From assembly GCA_030830245.1 (NCBI GenBank), contig JAURNJ010000227.1, positions 1-8,729 of the forward strand: a stretch of DNA of 8,729 nucleotides. Direction: 5' to 3'. This DNA is from Novosphingobium sp. GTDB lineage: Bacteria; Pseudomonadota; Alphaproteobacteria; Sphingomonadales; Sphingomonadaceae. The notes beneath the pieces were generated by a model, which was not told where the DNA came from, made no database searches, and was given only the letters and a program-made list of their open reading frames with translations. Of the stretch, positions 1 through 8,664 are shown piece by piece; positions within the stretch are counted from its first letter, which is position 1, and each line of letters starts with the position of its first letter. The translations under genes and the position numbers were made by a program.

Positions 1-2019
<2,019 letters not shown>

Positions 2020-2052
2020 GCGCTCTCCGTTGGCAGAATCGCCGGGCCATTT

Positions 2053-2071
2053 GGCAAGCGCGCTCCTTGCC
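2053..2071. promoter_or_regulatory. Inverted repeat in divergent intergenic region, candidate operator
   Basis: The 104 bases between the two divergent starts (2020-2123) contain GGCAAG, a 7-base spacer, and CTTGCC, a perfect 6-bp inverted repeat with the 8-bp palindrome AGCGCGCT overlapping its left arm and spacer. It lies near the middle of the gap, where a shared regulator could control both transcripts. TetR- and FadR/GntR-type regulators commonly bind such dyads in fatty-acid catabolic loci, but no regulator gene lies in the window and I do not recognise the motif. No convincing -35/-10 pair could be chosen on either strand. Short GC-rich dyads also arise by chance. Confidence 0.35.
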
Positions 2072-2123
2072 CGATCCGGGGCGCAATGCCTAGTGATTCG
2101 ATGGGCGGGGCTGGCTTCGGGCA

Positions 2124-3422
2124 ATGAGATCGGGCAGGGCGGCGGCAATGGTTCCGCAATCCCCTCCCGCCGCGCCGCGTGCCAATCTTGTCCTCGCCAT
2201 GCTGCTTGGCGTCTATGTGTTCAATTACCTCGACCGGATGCTGCTTTCGATCCTCGCCGCGCCGATCCAGCACGAACTCGAACTGACCGACGGACAGATG
2301 GGCCTGCTTGGCGGGCTGGCCTTTGCCGCGCTCTATTCCACGCTCGCCGTGCCCCTGTCGGCGCTGGCCGACCGCACCGGGCGCAAGCGGGTAGTCGCCT
2401 GGAGCCTCGTGGTGTGGAGCGTCTTCACGGCCCTGTGCGGGTTCGCGTCCAATTTCTGGCAGATCTTCCTTGCGCGGCTCGGCGTCGGCATTGGCGAGGC
2501 GGGCGGAGTCGCGCCCAGCTATGCCGTGATCGGCGAATGGTTCCCGCCCCGGCAGCGCGCCTCTGCGCTGGCGACCTATTCGCTTGGCAACCCGCTCGGA
2601 TCGGCCTTCGGCCTTCTGGCAGGCGGCTACATCGCGCAGGCGGTGGACTGGCGCACCGCCTTCGTCGTTATCGGGCTGGCGGGGGTGGCGTTCGCGCCGC
2701 TGTTTGCACGCGTGGTGAAGGACCGACCGCAACCGCTTGAAACAGTGCGGCTCGATCCGCCGCAGCCTTTCGCATCGACGTTCCGCCTCTTGGCGCGCAA
2801 GCCCTCGTTCTGGCTGCTCTCGTTCGGTGCGGCGGCAGGCTCGTCCATCGGCTATGGTATCGGCTTCTGGCTGCCCAGCTTCGCGCAGCGCAGCTTCGGG
2901 CTTGGTCTGTTCGATGCCGCGCTGTTCGTCTCCGGGCTGCTGCTGGTGGGCGGGGTGAGCGGGATTCTCGCAGGCGGACGGCTGGCAGACCGCATGGGGC
3001 ACGCCGACCGCGCATGGTATGCCCGGCTGCCCGCAATCGCCTATGGAGCCAGCGCGCCGCTATGGGCGACAGGGATCGCGAGCACCGACATGGCGCTCGC
3101 TTTCGTGCTGCTGCTCTTGCCGCAGGCCCTCAGCTTCGTCTGGCTCGGGCCGGTCAACGCGGCGGTGCTGCATCTCGTCGAACCGGCCGCGCGCGCGACG
3201 GCATCGGCGCTGTTCCTGCTGATCAACAACCTGATCGGACTGGCGGGAGGAATCTATGCGCTCGGCGCAATGTCGGACCTGCTGGCTCCTGCGCATGGAG
3301 AGGAGAGCCTGCGCGTCGCGATCCTGTGGGCCTTGACTCTCTATCTCGTCGCGGCTGCATTGATGGCAATGGCGGGCAGAACATTGCGCCGCGACTGGGT
3401 GGATGAGGGAGAAGCACCATGA
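2124..3422 (+). CDS. MFS transporter, spinster-like
   Basis: Inner-membrane secondary transporter of the major facilitator superfamily, 432 residues with about 12 hydrophobic segments, the usual size. The first helix begins near residue 21 and ends in NYLDR (34-38), common in spinster-like bacterial members. The loop between helices 2 and 3 has motif A, LADRTGRKR (81-89). A second, weaker copy, GRLADRMG (285-292), sits at the equivalent point of the second half, as expected from the internal duplication. The segment ARLGVGIGEAGG...P (117-131) followed by FPPRQRASALA (140-150) is also typical. ATG 2124 is the longest start; ATG 2148 (beginning MVPQSPP) is in frame and equally possible, and neither has a clear Shine-Dalgarno. 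It is the first gene of a tight operon with an SDR and an acyl-CoA dehydrogenase, so it probably imports the acid or alcohol they degrade. Export cannot be excluded, and the substrate is unknown. Confidence 0.9.
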   Translation: MRSGRAAAMVPQSPPAAPRANLVLAMLLGVYVFNYLDRMLLSILAAPIQHELELTDGQMGLLGGLAFAALYSTLAVPLSALADRTGRKRVVAWSLVVWSVFTALCGFASNFWQIFLARLGVGIGEAGGVAPSYAVIGEWFPPRQRASALATYSLGNPLGSAFGLLAGGYIAQAVDWRTAFVVIGLAGVAFAPLFARVVKDRPQPLETVRLDPPQPFASTFRLLARKPSFWLLSFGAAAGSSIGYGIGFWLPSFAQRSFGLGLFDAALFVSGLLLVGGVSGILAGGRLADRMGHADRAWYARLPAIAYGASAPLWATGIASTDMALAFVLLLLPQALSFVWLGPVNAAVLHLVEPAARATASALFLLINNLIGLAGGIYALGAMSDLLAPAHGEESLRVAILWALTLYLVAAALMAMAGRTLRRDWVDEGEAP

Positions 3423-4312
3423 TGCTCAAGGACAAGGTTATCATCGTATCGGGCATCGGCGCGGGGCTGGGTATCGAACTGGCTCGGCTCGCCGCGCGCG
3501 AGGGTGCGAAGGTGGCGATCTCCTGCCGGACCGTGTCCTTCCTCAGGGAGTCGGAGGAAGAGCTGAAGGCTGCCGGTGCAGACGTTCTGGCCCAGCGCTG
3601 CGACATATCGCAGGAAGCGGATTGTGTTGCCCTGGCCAAGGCGGTCACCGACCGGTGGGGCCGGATCGACGGCTTGGTCAACAACGGCACTCGTACCCTG
3701 CCGTTCGAACTGTTCGAGAATGTCGATCTGGCGGAATGGGAGGTCTGTCATTCGATCACCCTGTTCGGCGCGCTGCGCATGGCGCATGCCTGCGTGCCCG
3801 GCCTCAAGGCGGCGGGCGGCGGCGCCATCGTCAACATCACGTCCAGCTTGGGCTATGCCGATCCGCCGTCGGCGGCAGGCGAGGGCGGCTGGGGCCTTGG
3901 TTACGGCATGTCGAAGGCGGCGATGCACCGCGTGGCCGGCATCCTCAAGCTGGAACTCGGCCAGCACGGCATCAGGACCTTTAACGTCCAGCCCGGGTTC
4001 ATCGCCACCGAGCGCATCGCGCAGGACATGGCCAAGTTCGGTTTCGACGCCAGCAAGGGCGCGCCGTGCGATGTCCCGGCCCGGGTCGTGCGCTTCCTTG
4101 TCACCGATCCGGCGGCGGAGAAATACAACGGCAGGAACATCGAGGCGCAGCAGCTGTGCCACGAGCTTGGCCTCATGCCCGAATGGCCGGGGCCGGGCTC
4201 GGCGGGCAAGTCAGGCGGCCTCACTTACGACATGTCGGCCTACAACATGTTCAAGGTGGCGCAGGGCGAGAAGTTCACCGATGTTTACGGCACGCTTGCC
4301 TGGGCGGATTGA
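3419..4312 (+). CDS. Short-chain dehydrogenase/reductase (SDR), atypical active site
   Basis: Rossmann-fold NAD(P)-dependent oxidoreductase, 297 residues, about 45 longer than a classical SDR. The cofactor loop is SGIGAGLG (11-18; GxxxGxG pattern with Ser for the usual Thr). After strand 2 there is Cys36-Arg37 and no Asp, which suggests NADP(H). Asp62 (CDIS) fits the adenine contact. NNGT (88-91) replaces the usual NNAG. The catalytic YxxxK is Tyr162-Lys166, and Ser142 or Ser143 would be the catalytic serine. PG at 192-193 (NVQPGFIATE) is also family-typical. Oddities are Thr114 at the position aligned with the tetrad Asn, about six extra residues between Ser and Tyr (a Gly-rich stretch, GEGGWGLG), and an unusual C-terminal tail after about residue 245. 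The start overlaps the MFS stop as ATGA, with AGGGAG 7 bases upstream, so translation is probably coupled; a second ATG follows at once (3422). The substrate is unknown; an alcohol, ketone or hydroxyacyl-CoA intermediate fits the neighbours. Confidence 0.88.
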   Translation: MMLKDKVIIVSGIGAGLGIELARLAAREGAKVAISCRTVSFLRESEEELKAAGADVLAQRCDISQEADCVALAKAVTDRWGRIDGLVNNGTRTLPFELFENVDLAEWEVCHSITLFGALRMAHACVPGLKAAGGGAIVNITSSLGYADPPSAAGEGGWGLGYGMSKAAMHRVAGILKLELGQHGIRTFNVQPGFIATERIAQDMAKFGFDASKGAPCDVPARVVRFLVTDPAAEKYNGRNIEAQQLCHELGLMPEWPGPGSAGKSGGLTYDMSAYNMFKVAQGEKFTDVYGTLAWAD

Positions 4313-4324
4313 GATCGCGCGGCG

Positions 4325-5488
4325 ATGAAGATCAGCCACGGCGATGACCATGCCGAAATCCGCGAGGCCGTTCGCGGCATCTGCGCGCGGTTTCCGGCCG
4401 AGTATTTTCGCCGGATCGATGCGGAACGTGGCTATCCCGAAGAGTTCGTCGATGCCCTGACTTCGGCGGGGTGGCTCGCCGCGCTCATTCCCGAGGAGTA
4501 TGGCGGCGCGGGCCTCGGGCTGGTCGAAGCGTCGGTGATCATGGAGGAGGTCAACCGGTCAGGCGCCAATGCTGGCGCCTGTCACGGCCAGATGTACAAC
4601 ATGGGCACCTTGTTGCGGCACGGTTCGGCAGAGCAGAAGGCGCGCTACCTGCCGGAAATCGCGGCAGGCCGCCTGCGGCTCCAGTCGATGGCGGTTACCG
4701 AGCCAGCGGCGGGCACGGACACCGGCAGCATCGCCACCTTTGCGCGGCGCGAGGGGGACCGGTTCGTCGTCAAAGGGCAGAAGGTCTGGACTTCGCGGGT
4801 CCAGCATTCCGACCTGATGATCCTGCTCGCACGCACCACTGCGGCAGACAGGGTGGCTAAGAAGTCGCAGGGCCTTTCACTGTTCCTTGTCGACCTTCGC
4901 GAGGCGGTGGGCAGGGGCCTCGAAGTTCGGCCTATCGCGAACATGGTCAATCACGAGACTAACGAACTGTTCTTCACCGATCTCGAAATCCCGGCAGAAA
5001 ACCTGGTCGGCACTGTCGACGAGGGCTTCCGCCATGTCCTCGACGGACCCAATGCCGAGCGGACTCTGATCGCCGCCGAATGCGTAGGCGATGGTTACTG
5101 GTTTGTCGAAAAGGCCGCAGCCTATGCGGGCGAGCGCGTGGTGTTCGGTCGGCCCATAGGCCAGAACCAGGGTGTGTCGTTCCCCATTGCGCGGGCTTTC
5201 GCCAACATCGAGGCGGCCAGCCTAATGCGTTACGAAGCCGCGCGCCTGTTCGACGCCGGTCAGCCGTGCGGGCCGCAGGCCAACATGGCAAAGCTGCTGG
5301 CGGCGGACGCATCGTGGGAAGCGGCCAATGCCTGCATGCAGACCTTCGGCGGCTTCGGCTTTGCCAGCGAATACGATGTCGAGCGCAAGTTTCGCGAGAC
5401 GCGGCTTTACCAGGTGGCGCCGATCTCCACCAACCTGATCCTGAGCTACCTTGCCGAGCACATGCTTGGCATGCCGCGCTCTTTCTGA
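4325..5488 (+). CDS. Acyl-CoA dehydrogenase (FAD-dependent)
   Basis: Soluble flavoenzyme that forms the 2,3-double bond of an acyl-CoA and passes electrons to ETF. Its 387 residues are the standard length. The N-terminal helical domain (about 1-120) includes IPEEYGGAGLG (55-65). FAD/substrate motifs are MAVTEPAAGTD (122-132) and KVWTSRVQHSD (153-163). The C-terminal helical domain contains FGRPIGQNQGV (274-284) and QTFGGFGFASEYDVERKFRE (339-358). The usual catalytic Glu of the medium- and short-chain enzymes (YEGT near the C terminus) is absent: LYQVAPIST places Pro366 there. Glu245 in NAERTLIA aligns instead with the catalytic Glu of isovaleryl-CoA and long-chain enzymes, so activity is likely retained. 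This suggests a branched or bulky acyl-CoA, but that is inference. The start lies 12 bases after the SDR stop with only a weak GAGA-like Shine-Dalgarno. It is the last gene of the MFS-SDR-ACAD operon; its product would feed the divergent hydratase/dehydrogenase. Confidence 0.93.
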   Translation: MKISHGDDHAEIREAVRGICARFPAEYFRRIDAERGYPEEFVDALTSAGWLAALIPEEYGGAGLGLVEASVIMEEVNRSGANAGACHGQMYNMGTLLRHGSAEQKARYLPEIAAGRLRLQSMAVTEPAAGTDTGSIATFARREGDRFVVKGQKVWTSRVQHSDLMILLARTTAADRVAKKSQGLSLFLVDLREAVGRGLEVRPIANMVNHETNELFFTDLEIPAENLVGTVDEGFRHVLDGPNAERTLIAAECVGDGYWFVEKAAAYAGERVVFGRPIGQNQGVSFPIARAFANIEAASLMRYEAARLFDAGQPCGPQANMAKLLAADASWEAANACMQTFGGFGFASEYDVERKFRETRLYQVAPISTNLILSYLAEHMLGMPRSF

Positions 5489-5495
5489 GAATATA

Positions 5496-6368
5496 TTACG
5501 CAAACAGCGCTAGCGCGCGCATCTCCACGCTGCCGCGTGTCGGGGTTCCCGGTGGGCAGGTCGCATCGAAGAACGCGGAATGGGCCACCTGGTGCGGCAG
5601 CGCCGGATCGCTGTTGTGGGTGATGAAGACCAGCACTTCGTCGCTAGTCATCTCGCTCCAGTAGCACCAGCGGTGTTCCGGGCTGAACATGTAGCCGGTC
5701 GTATCGAAGACGAAATCTCCGCCGCCGCGAATTTCGGTATGCGCGACCACTACTTCGCGGTCGGCGTCGCGCACTGTACGCGCGTCACACAGGGCGAGCG
5801 GATAGTCCTGCGGCGGTGGCGTGATCGGACGCCACATGTTGATGTGGGCCCAGCGGCTGAAATCCGTCAGCTGCAGGTCCGGCACGAATTGCATGATCAT
5901 CTCGGCGAGCCGCACCGCAGAAGCGTCCGTGGTGTCGCCATGGGGATAGAGCGCAGGCAGCGCGTTGGTGAGCCCGGTCAGGCGGTCGGTCGCGGAAGGG
6001 CCATAGCGCTTCTTGCCCGCGCCCTGCATGAAGACATGCGCGGCGCCGGTGACCTCCATCAGGAGCGCGGTCATTTCCTCGATATAACGCTGGTCGACCT
6101 CCGCATCCTCTTCGATCAGGTTGAGATCGGGCACGGTCGAGACATGGCGCACGAGCTGAAAACCCTCCCGGTCGAGCGACGTCTCCTGCCCGCGCATGTC
6201 GGAAATCCAGACTTCGCGGCCTGGGCGTGTGACCATGGTCGAGAGGTGATCGCGCTCGGTCACGAAGGTAAGCGCGGTCTCGCCCTCGGCGACGGGATTG
6301 CGGATGTAGAAAATCTCTCCGGAAACGCCTGCCTGCGTGTTCGCCTCTTCAGCCGTCATCGCATCCAT
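5496..6368 (-). CDS. CmcJ/NvfI-family putative Fe(II)/2-oxoglutarate-dependent oxygenase
   Basis: A 290-residue soluble protein resembling the CmcJ/AsaB/NvfI group, whose members act in cephamycin methoxylation (CmcJ), fungal aspergillic-acid biosynthesis (AsaB) and endoperoxide formation (NvfI, an Fe(II)/2-oxoglutarate enzyme). Recognisable blocks are NMWRPI followed by LALCDARTV, and the C-terminal HSAFFDATCPP...RGSVEMRAL. A likely metal triad is His143-x-Asp145 (YPHGDTT) plus His263 (AHSAF); Arg278 or Arg284 may bind 2-oxoglutarate. Residue numbers count from ATG 6368. The block that usually reads FDHTxR after the GA..V segment is FMQGAGKKR here. Two starts are possible, ATG 6368 and ATG 6359 (MTAEEANTQ); neither has a strong Shine-Dalgarno, and 6359 has only GGA upstream. 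The frame stays open through the tRNA, but those codons cannot be coding. The gene starts 11 or 20 bases after the tRNA, and its stop is 7 bases from the convergent acyl-CoA dehydrogenase stop. No biosynthetic partner is next to it; the substrate is unknown. Confidence 0.78.
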   Translation of the reverse strand: MDAMTAEEANTQAGVSGEIFYIRNPVAEGETALTFVTERDHLSTMVTRPGREVWISDMRGQETSLDREGFQLVRHVSTVPDLNLIEEDAEVDQRYIEEMTALLMEVTGAAHVFMQGAGKKRYGPSATDRLTGLTNALPALYPHGDTTDASAVRLAEMIMQFVPDLQLTDFSRWAHINMWRPITPPPQDYPLALCDARTVRDADREVVVAHTEIRGGGDFVFDTTGYMFSPEHRWCYWSEMTSDEVLVFITHNSDPALPHQVAHSAFFDATCPPGTPTRGSVEMRALALFA

Positions 6369-6379
6369 CGCCCGAAAAA

Positions 6380-6455
<76 letters not shown>

Positions 6456-6472
6456 GCGGGGCCGTCCTTGCC

Positions 6473-7342
6473 CTAGACGACGCCGAAGGTCCAGCCTTCG
6501 GTTTGCGCAACAGCATCCAGGCCCTCGGGCTGCCACAATGCCGGATCGTGGGCGACAGCGCGCAGCCAGGCGGCGGTGAGCAGGGCGTCCGTCGTGTGGT
6601 CGCTGTAGTCCGGCAACGGACTATGCGGCGGCGATCCAAGCTCTCCAAGCGCGCGGTCAAGCGTCTCGCCGTCGGTGATCTTGCTGCGTCCGGCCCGCAT
6701 CCCTGACGCGCGGGCGGCAAGGCTGGTGTATATCTCGACCACGACGCTGCCCTGGTCTGGCAGCGGGTCGAATGGCCAGATTGCGTGCCTGTCGGCAAGG
6801 CGGTGCAGCAAGCGCATGCCGGTCAGGCTCGACTTGCCGACCTGCGCCGCACCGACCAGGTTGAAACAGCTCGATGGCGAAAGCCGGTGCCGCTTCTGGC
6901 GCTCTTCGGTAAGTCGAAGCCGACCCGCTCCAGGCTGGAAGTGCCTGCCGCAGTCGTCCTTGCCGTGCCGGAAATGTTCGCGCGCTTGCGGATGCGCGAC
7001 AAGGCTGGAGGCAGAAAGGTGGGGGTCGTCAACGCAAATCCTATCGACCATGGCCCACAAATCCCGGGCCGAGGCTGGCGATGCCGGCCAGCCAGGGAAA
7101 TAGCCGCCACGGTCGATGAACGGCAGGCCGGGAGAGAGGTCCAGCCCGACCAGCGCGTCGTCAGGCAGATCGTTGCGCAGCAGGGCGAGCGCGTCCTCGC
7201 GCGACCAGACATGGCCTGGGCGAACCAGAACCGGCGGACCGCCTTCCGCCAGGGCAAGCGCTACGGCAATGCCTTTCTGGCGCTCGCCCTTCGCGCCCGA
7301 CCAGTCGATTGCGACAAAATGGGAAAAGCGCCGCGTGGTCAT
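6473..7342 (-). CDS. Uncharacterised protein, RNase H-fold/DUF429-like pattern
   Basis: A 289-residue soluble protein of unproven function. Its acidic motifs follow the order seen in RNase H-like/DUF429 proteins: Asp13 in AIDWSG at the end of the first strand, Asp68 in LVGLDLSPGLPF, Glu203 in VVVEIYTSLAA, and Asp248/Asp252 in SDHTTDALLTAAWL at the C terminus. A central basic stretch around 119-152 (HFRHGKDDCGRHF, RLRLTEERQKRHR) could contact nucleic acid. No membrane segment or signal peptide is visible. The ATG overlaps the rarA TGA as ATGA (7339-7342), so the two proteins are probably made together, which hints at a role in DNA replication or repair. The stop TAG is 17 bases before tRNA-Thr. 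The nuclease idea rests on motif order and context only. A non-catalytic RNase H-fold protein is the main alternative. Confidence 0.8.
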   Translation of the reverse strand: MTTRRFSHFVAIDWSGAKGERQKGIAVALALAEGGPPVLVRPGHVWSREDALALLRNDLPDDALVGLDLSPGLPFIDRGGYFPGWPASPASARDLWAMVDRICVDDPHLSASSLVAHPQAREHFRHGKDDCGRHFQPGAGRLRLTEERQKRHRLSPSSCFNLVGAAQVGKSSLTGMRLLHRLADRHAIWPFDPLPDQGSVVVEIYTSLAARASGMRAGRSKITDGETLDRALGELGSPPHSPLPDYSDHTTDALLTAAWLRAVAHDPALWQPEGLDAVAQTEGWTFGVV

Positions 7343-8664
7343 TTCCCGCGCTGCTCTGCCCGCTTTTTCTCCCACCATTCGAGCCGCTCGATCACCTGCC
7401 GTTCGAAGCCGCGCGGCACCGGCTGGTAATAGGTCTGCGGCTCCATGCCCTCGGGCCAGTAATCCGCGCCGGAAAAGCCATCGTCGCTGTCGTGGTCGTA
7501 GGCATAGCCCTCGCTGTGGCCGATCTCCTTCATCAGCTTGGTCGGGGCGTTGAGGATGTGGGCGGGAGGTGCGAGTGAGCCCGTTTCCCGTGCGCTCTGC
7601 CAGGCCGCCTTTTGCGCCTTGTACGCCGCGTTCGATTTGGGCGCCGTGGCGAGATAGAGGCACGCCTGGACGATGGCGAGTTCACCTTCAGGCGAGCCTA
7701 GGAACTGGAAGGCGTCCTTGGCGGCAAGGCACTGAGCAAGCGCCTGAGGATCGGCAAGGCCGATGTCCTCGCTGGCGAAACGGGTCATGCGGCGCAGCAC
7801 ATAAAGCGGCTCCTCTCCGGCAGTCAGCATCCTTGCAAGATAATAGAGCGCGGCCTGCGGGTCCGATCCGCGCAGCGCCTTGTGCAGGGCCGAGATCAGG
7901 CCGTAGTGCCCGTCGCGATCCTTGTCGTAGACCGCGACCCGGCGTTGCAGCAACGTGCCAAGGCCCGCCGCATCGAGCGTGCCCTCGATCTGTGCAGAAT
8001 AGAGCGTCTCGGCCTGGTTCAGCAGGAAGCGCCCGTCTCCGTCTGCGGAGGCGATCAGTGCCGCGCGCGCATTGTCGTCGAGCGGCAGCGGGTTTCCCTG
8101 CAAGGTTTCTGCCCGTTCGAGCAGCACGCGCAGCGCCGCAGCATTGAGACGGTGCAGGATCAGGACCTGCGCGCGGCTGAGCAGCGCGGCGTTGAGCGCA
8201 AAGCTGGGGTTCTCCGTGGTCGCACCGACCAGCGTGACGGTGCCTCGCTCGACAAAAGGCAGGAAACCATCCTGCTGGGCGCGGTTGAAGCGGTGGATCT
8301 CGTCCACGAACAGCAAGGTGCGCTGGCCTGCCTTCGCGGCCGCCTCGGCCTCGGCGAAGGCCTTCTTAAGATCGGCAACGCCCGAAAACACCGCGCTGAC
8401 GGCAGCAAAGCGCATCCCCACTGCATCGGCCAGCAGGCGCGCGATAGTGGTCTTGCCAGTGCCCGGCGGCCCCCAAAGGATCATCGACGAGAGCTTGCCC
8501 GAGGCGACCATGCGACCGATCGCGCCCTGCGCGCCGGTCAGGTGCTCCTGCCCGACAACCTCGGATAGCGCGAGCGGACGCAACTGGTCAGCCAGCGGCG
8601 CATCGGCAGCTGGCGCGGTGTCGCGCGAAGCAGGCGGCAGATCATCGGCAAACAGGTCGGCCAT
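7339..8664 (-). CDS. rarA: Replication-associated recombination protein A (RarA/MgsA), AAA+ ATPase
   Basis: ATP-dependent clamp-loader-like ATPase that acts at stalled replication forks; the bacterial homologue of eukaryotic Mgs1/WRNIP1. Its 441 residues are the usual length. The AAA+ core has VVGQEHL (36-42), Walker A GPPGTGKT (65-72), Walker B LLFVDE (117-122) followed by IHRFNRAQQD, sensor 1 in GATTENPSF (147-155), the arginine finger Arg164 (LLSRAQV) and a sensor 2 region near GRFLLNQAE (211-219). The C-terminal tetramerisation domain includes HYGLISALHKALRGSD, DIGLADP and the terminal NAPTKLMKEIG...PEGMEPQTYYQPVPRG signature of this family. The N-terminal MADLFADD with a Pro/Ala-rich linker is also common in RarA. 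AGGA lies 8 bases before the ATG, supporting this start. The stop overlaps the start of the next gene, an RNase H-fold-like protein, by 4 bases. Confidence 0.96.
   Translation of the reverse strand: MADLFADDLPPASRDTAPAADAPLADQLRPLALSEVVGQEHLTGAQGAIGRMVASGKLSSMILWGPPGTGKTTIARLLADAVGMRFAAVSAVFSGVADLKKAFAEAEAAAKAGQRTLLFVDEIHRFNRAQQDGFLPFVERGTVTLVGATTENPSFALNAALLSRAQVLILHRLNAAALRVLLERAETLQGNPLPLDDNARAALIASADGDGRFLLNQAETLYSAQIEGTLDAAGLGTLLQRRVAVYDKDRDGHYGLISALHKALRGSDPQAALYYLARMLTAGEEPLYVLRRMTRFASEDIGLADPQALAQCLAAKDAFQFLGSPEGELAIVQACLYLATAPKSNAAYKAQKAAWQSARETGSLAPPAHILNAPTKLMKEIGHSEGYAYDHDSDDGFSGADYWPEGMEPQTYYQPVPRGFERQVIERLEWWEKKRAEQRGK

Noticed and set aside
3341..4162. 273-codon minus-strand open frame opposite the SDR
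   Set aside because: The SDR on the other strand has complete family motifs. The antisense product resembles nothing and has no Shine-Dalgarno or neighbour support.
5507..5516. Perfect 10-bp palindrome GCGCTAGCGC near the end of the oxygenase gene
   Set aside because: It is formed by the codons for Arg-Ala-Leu-Ala and has no following T-run. A terminator or operator role is not supported.
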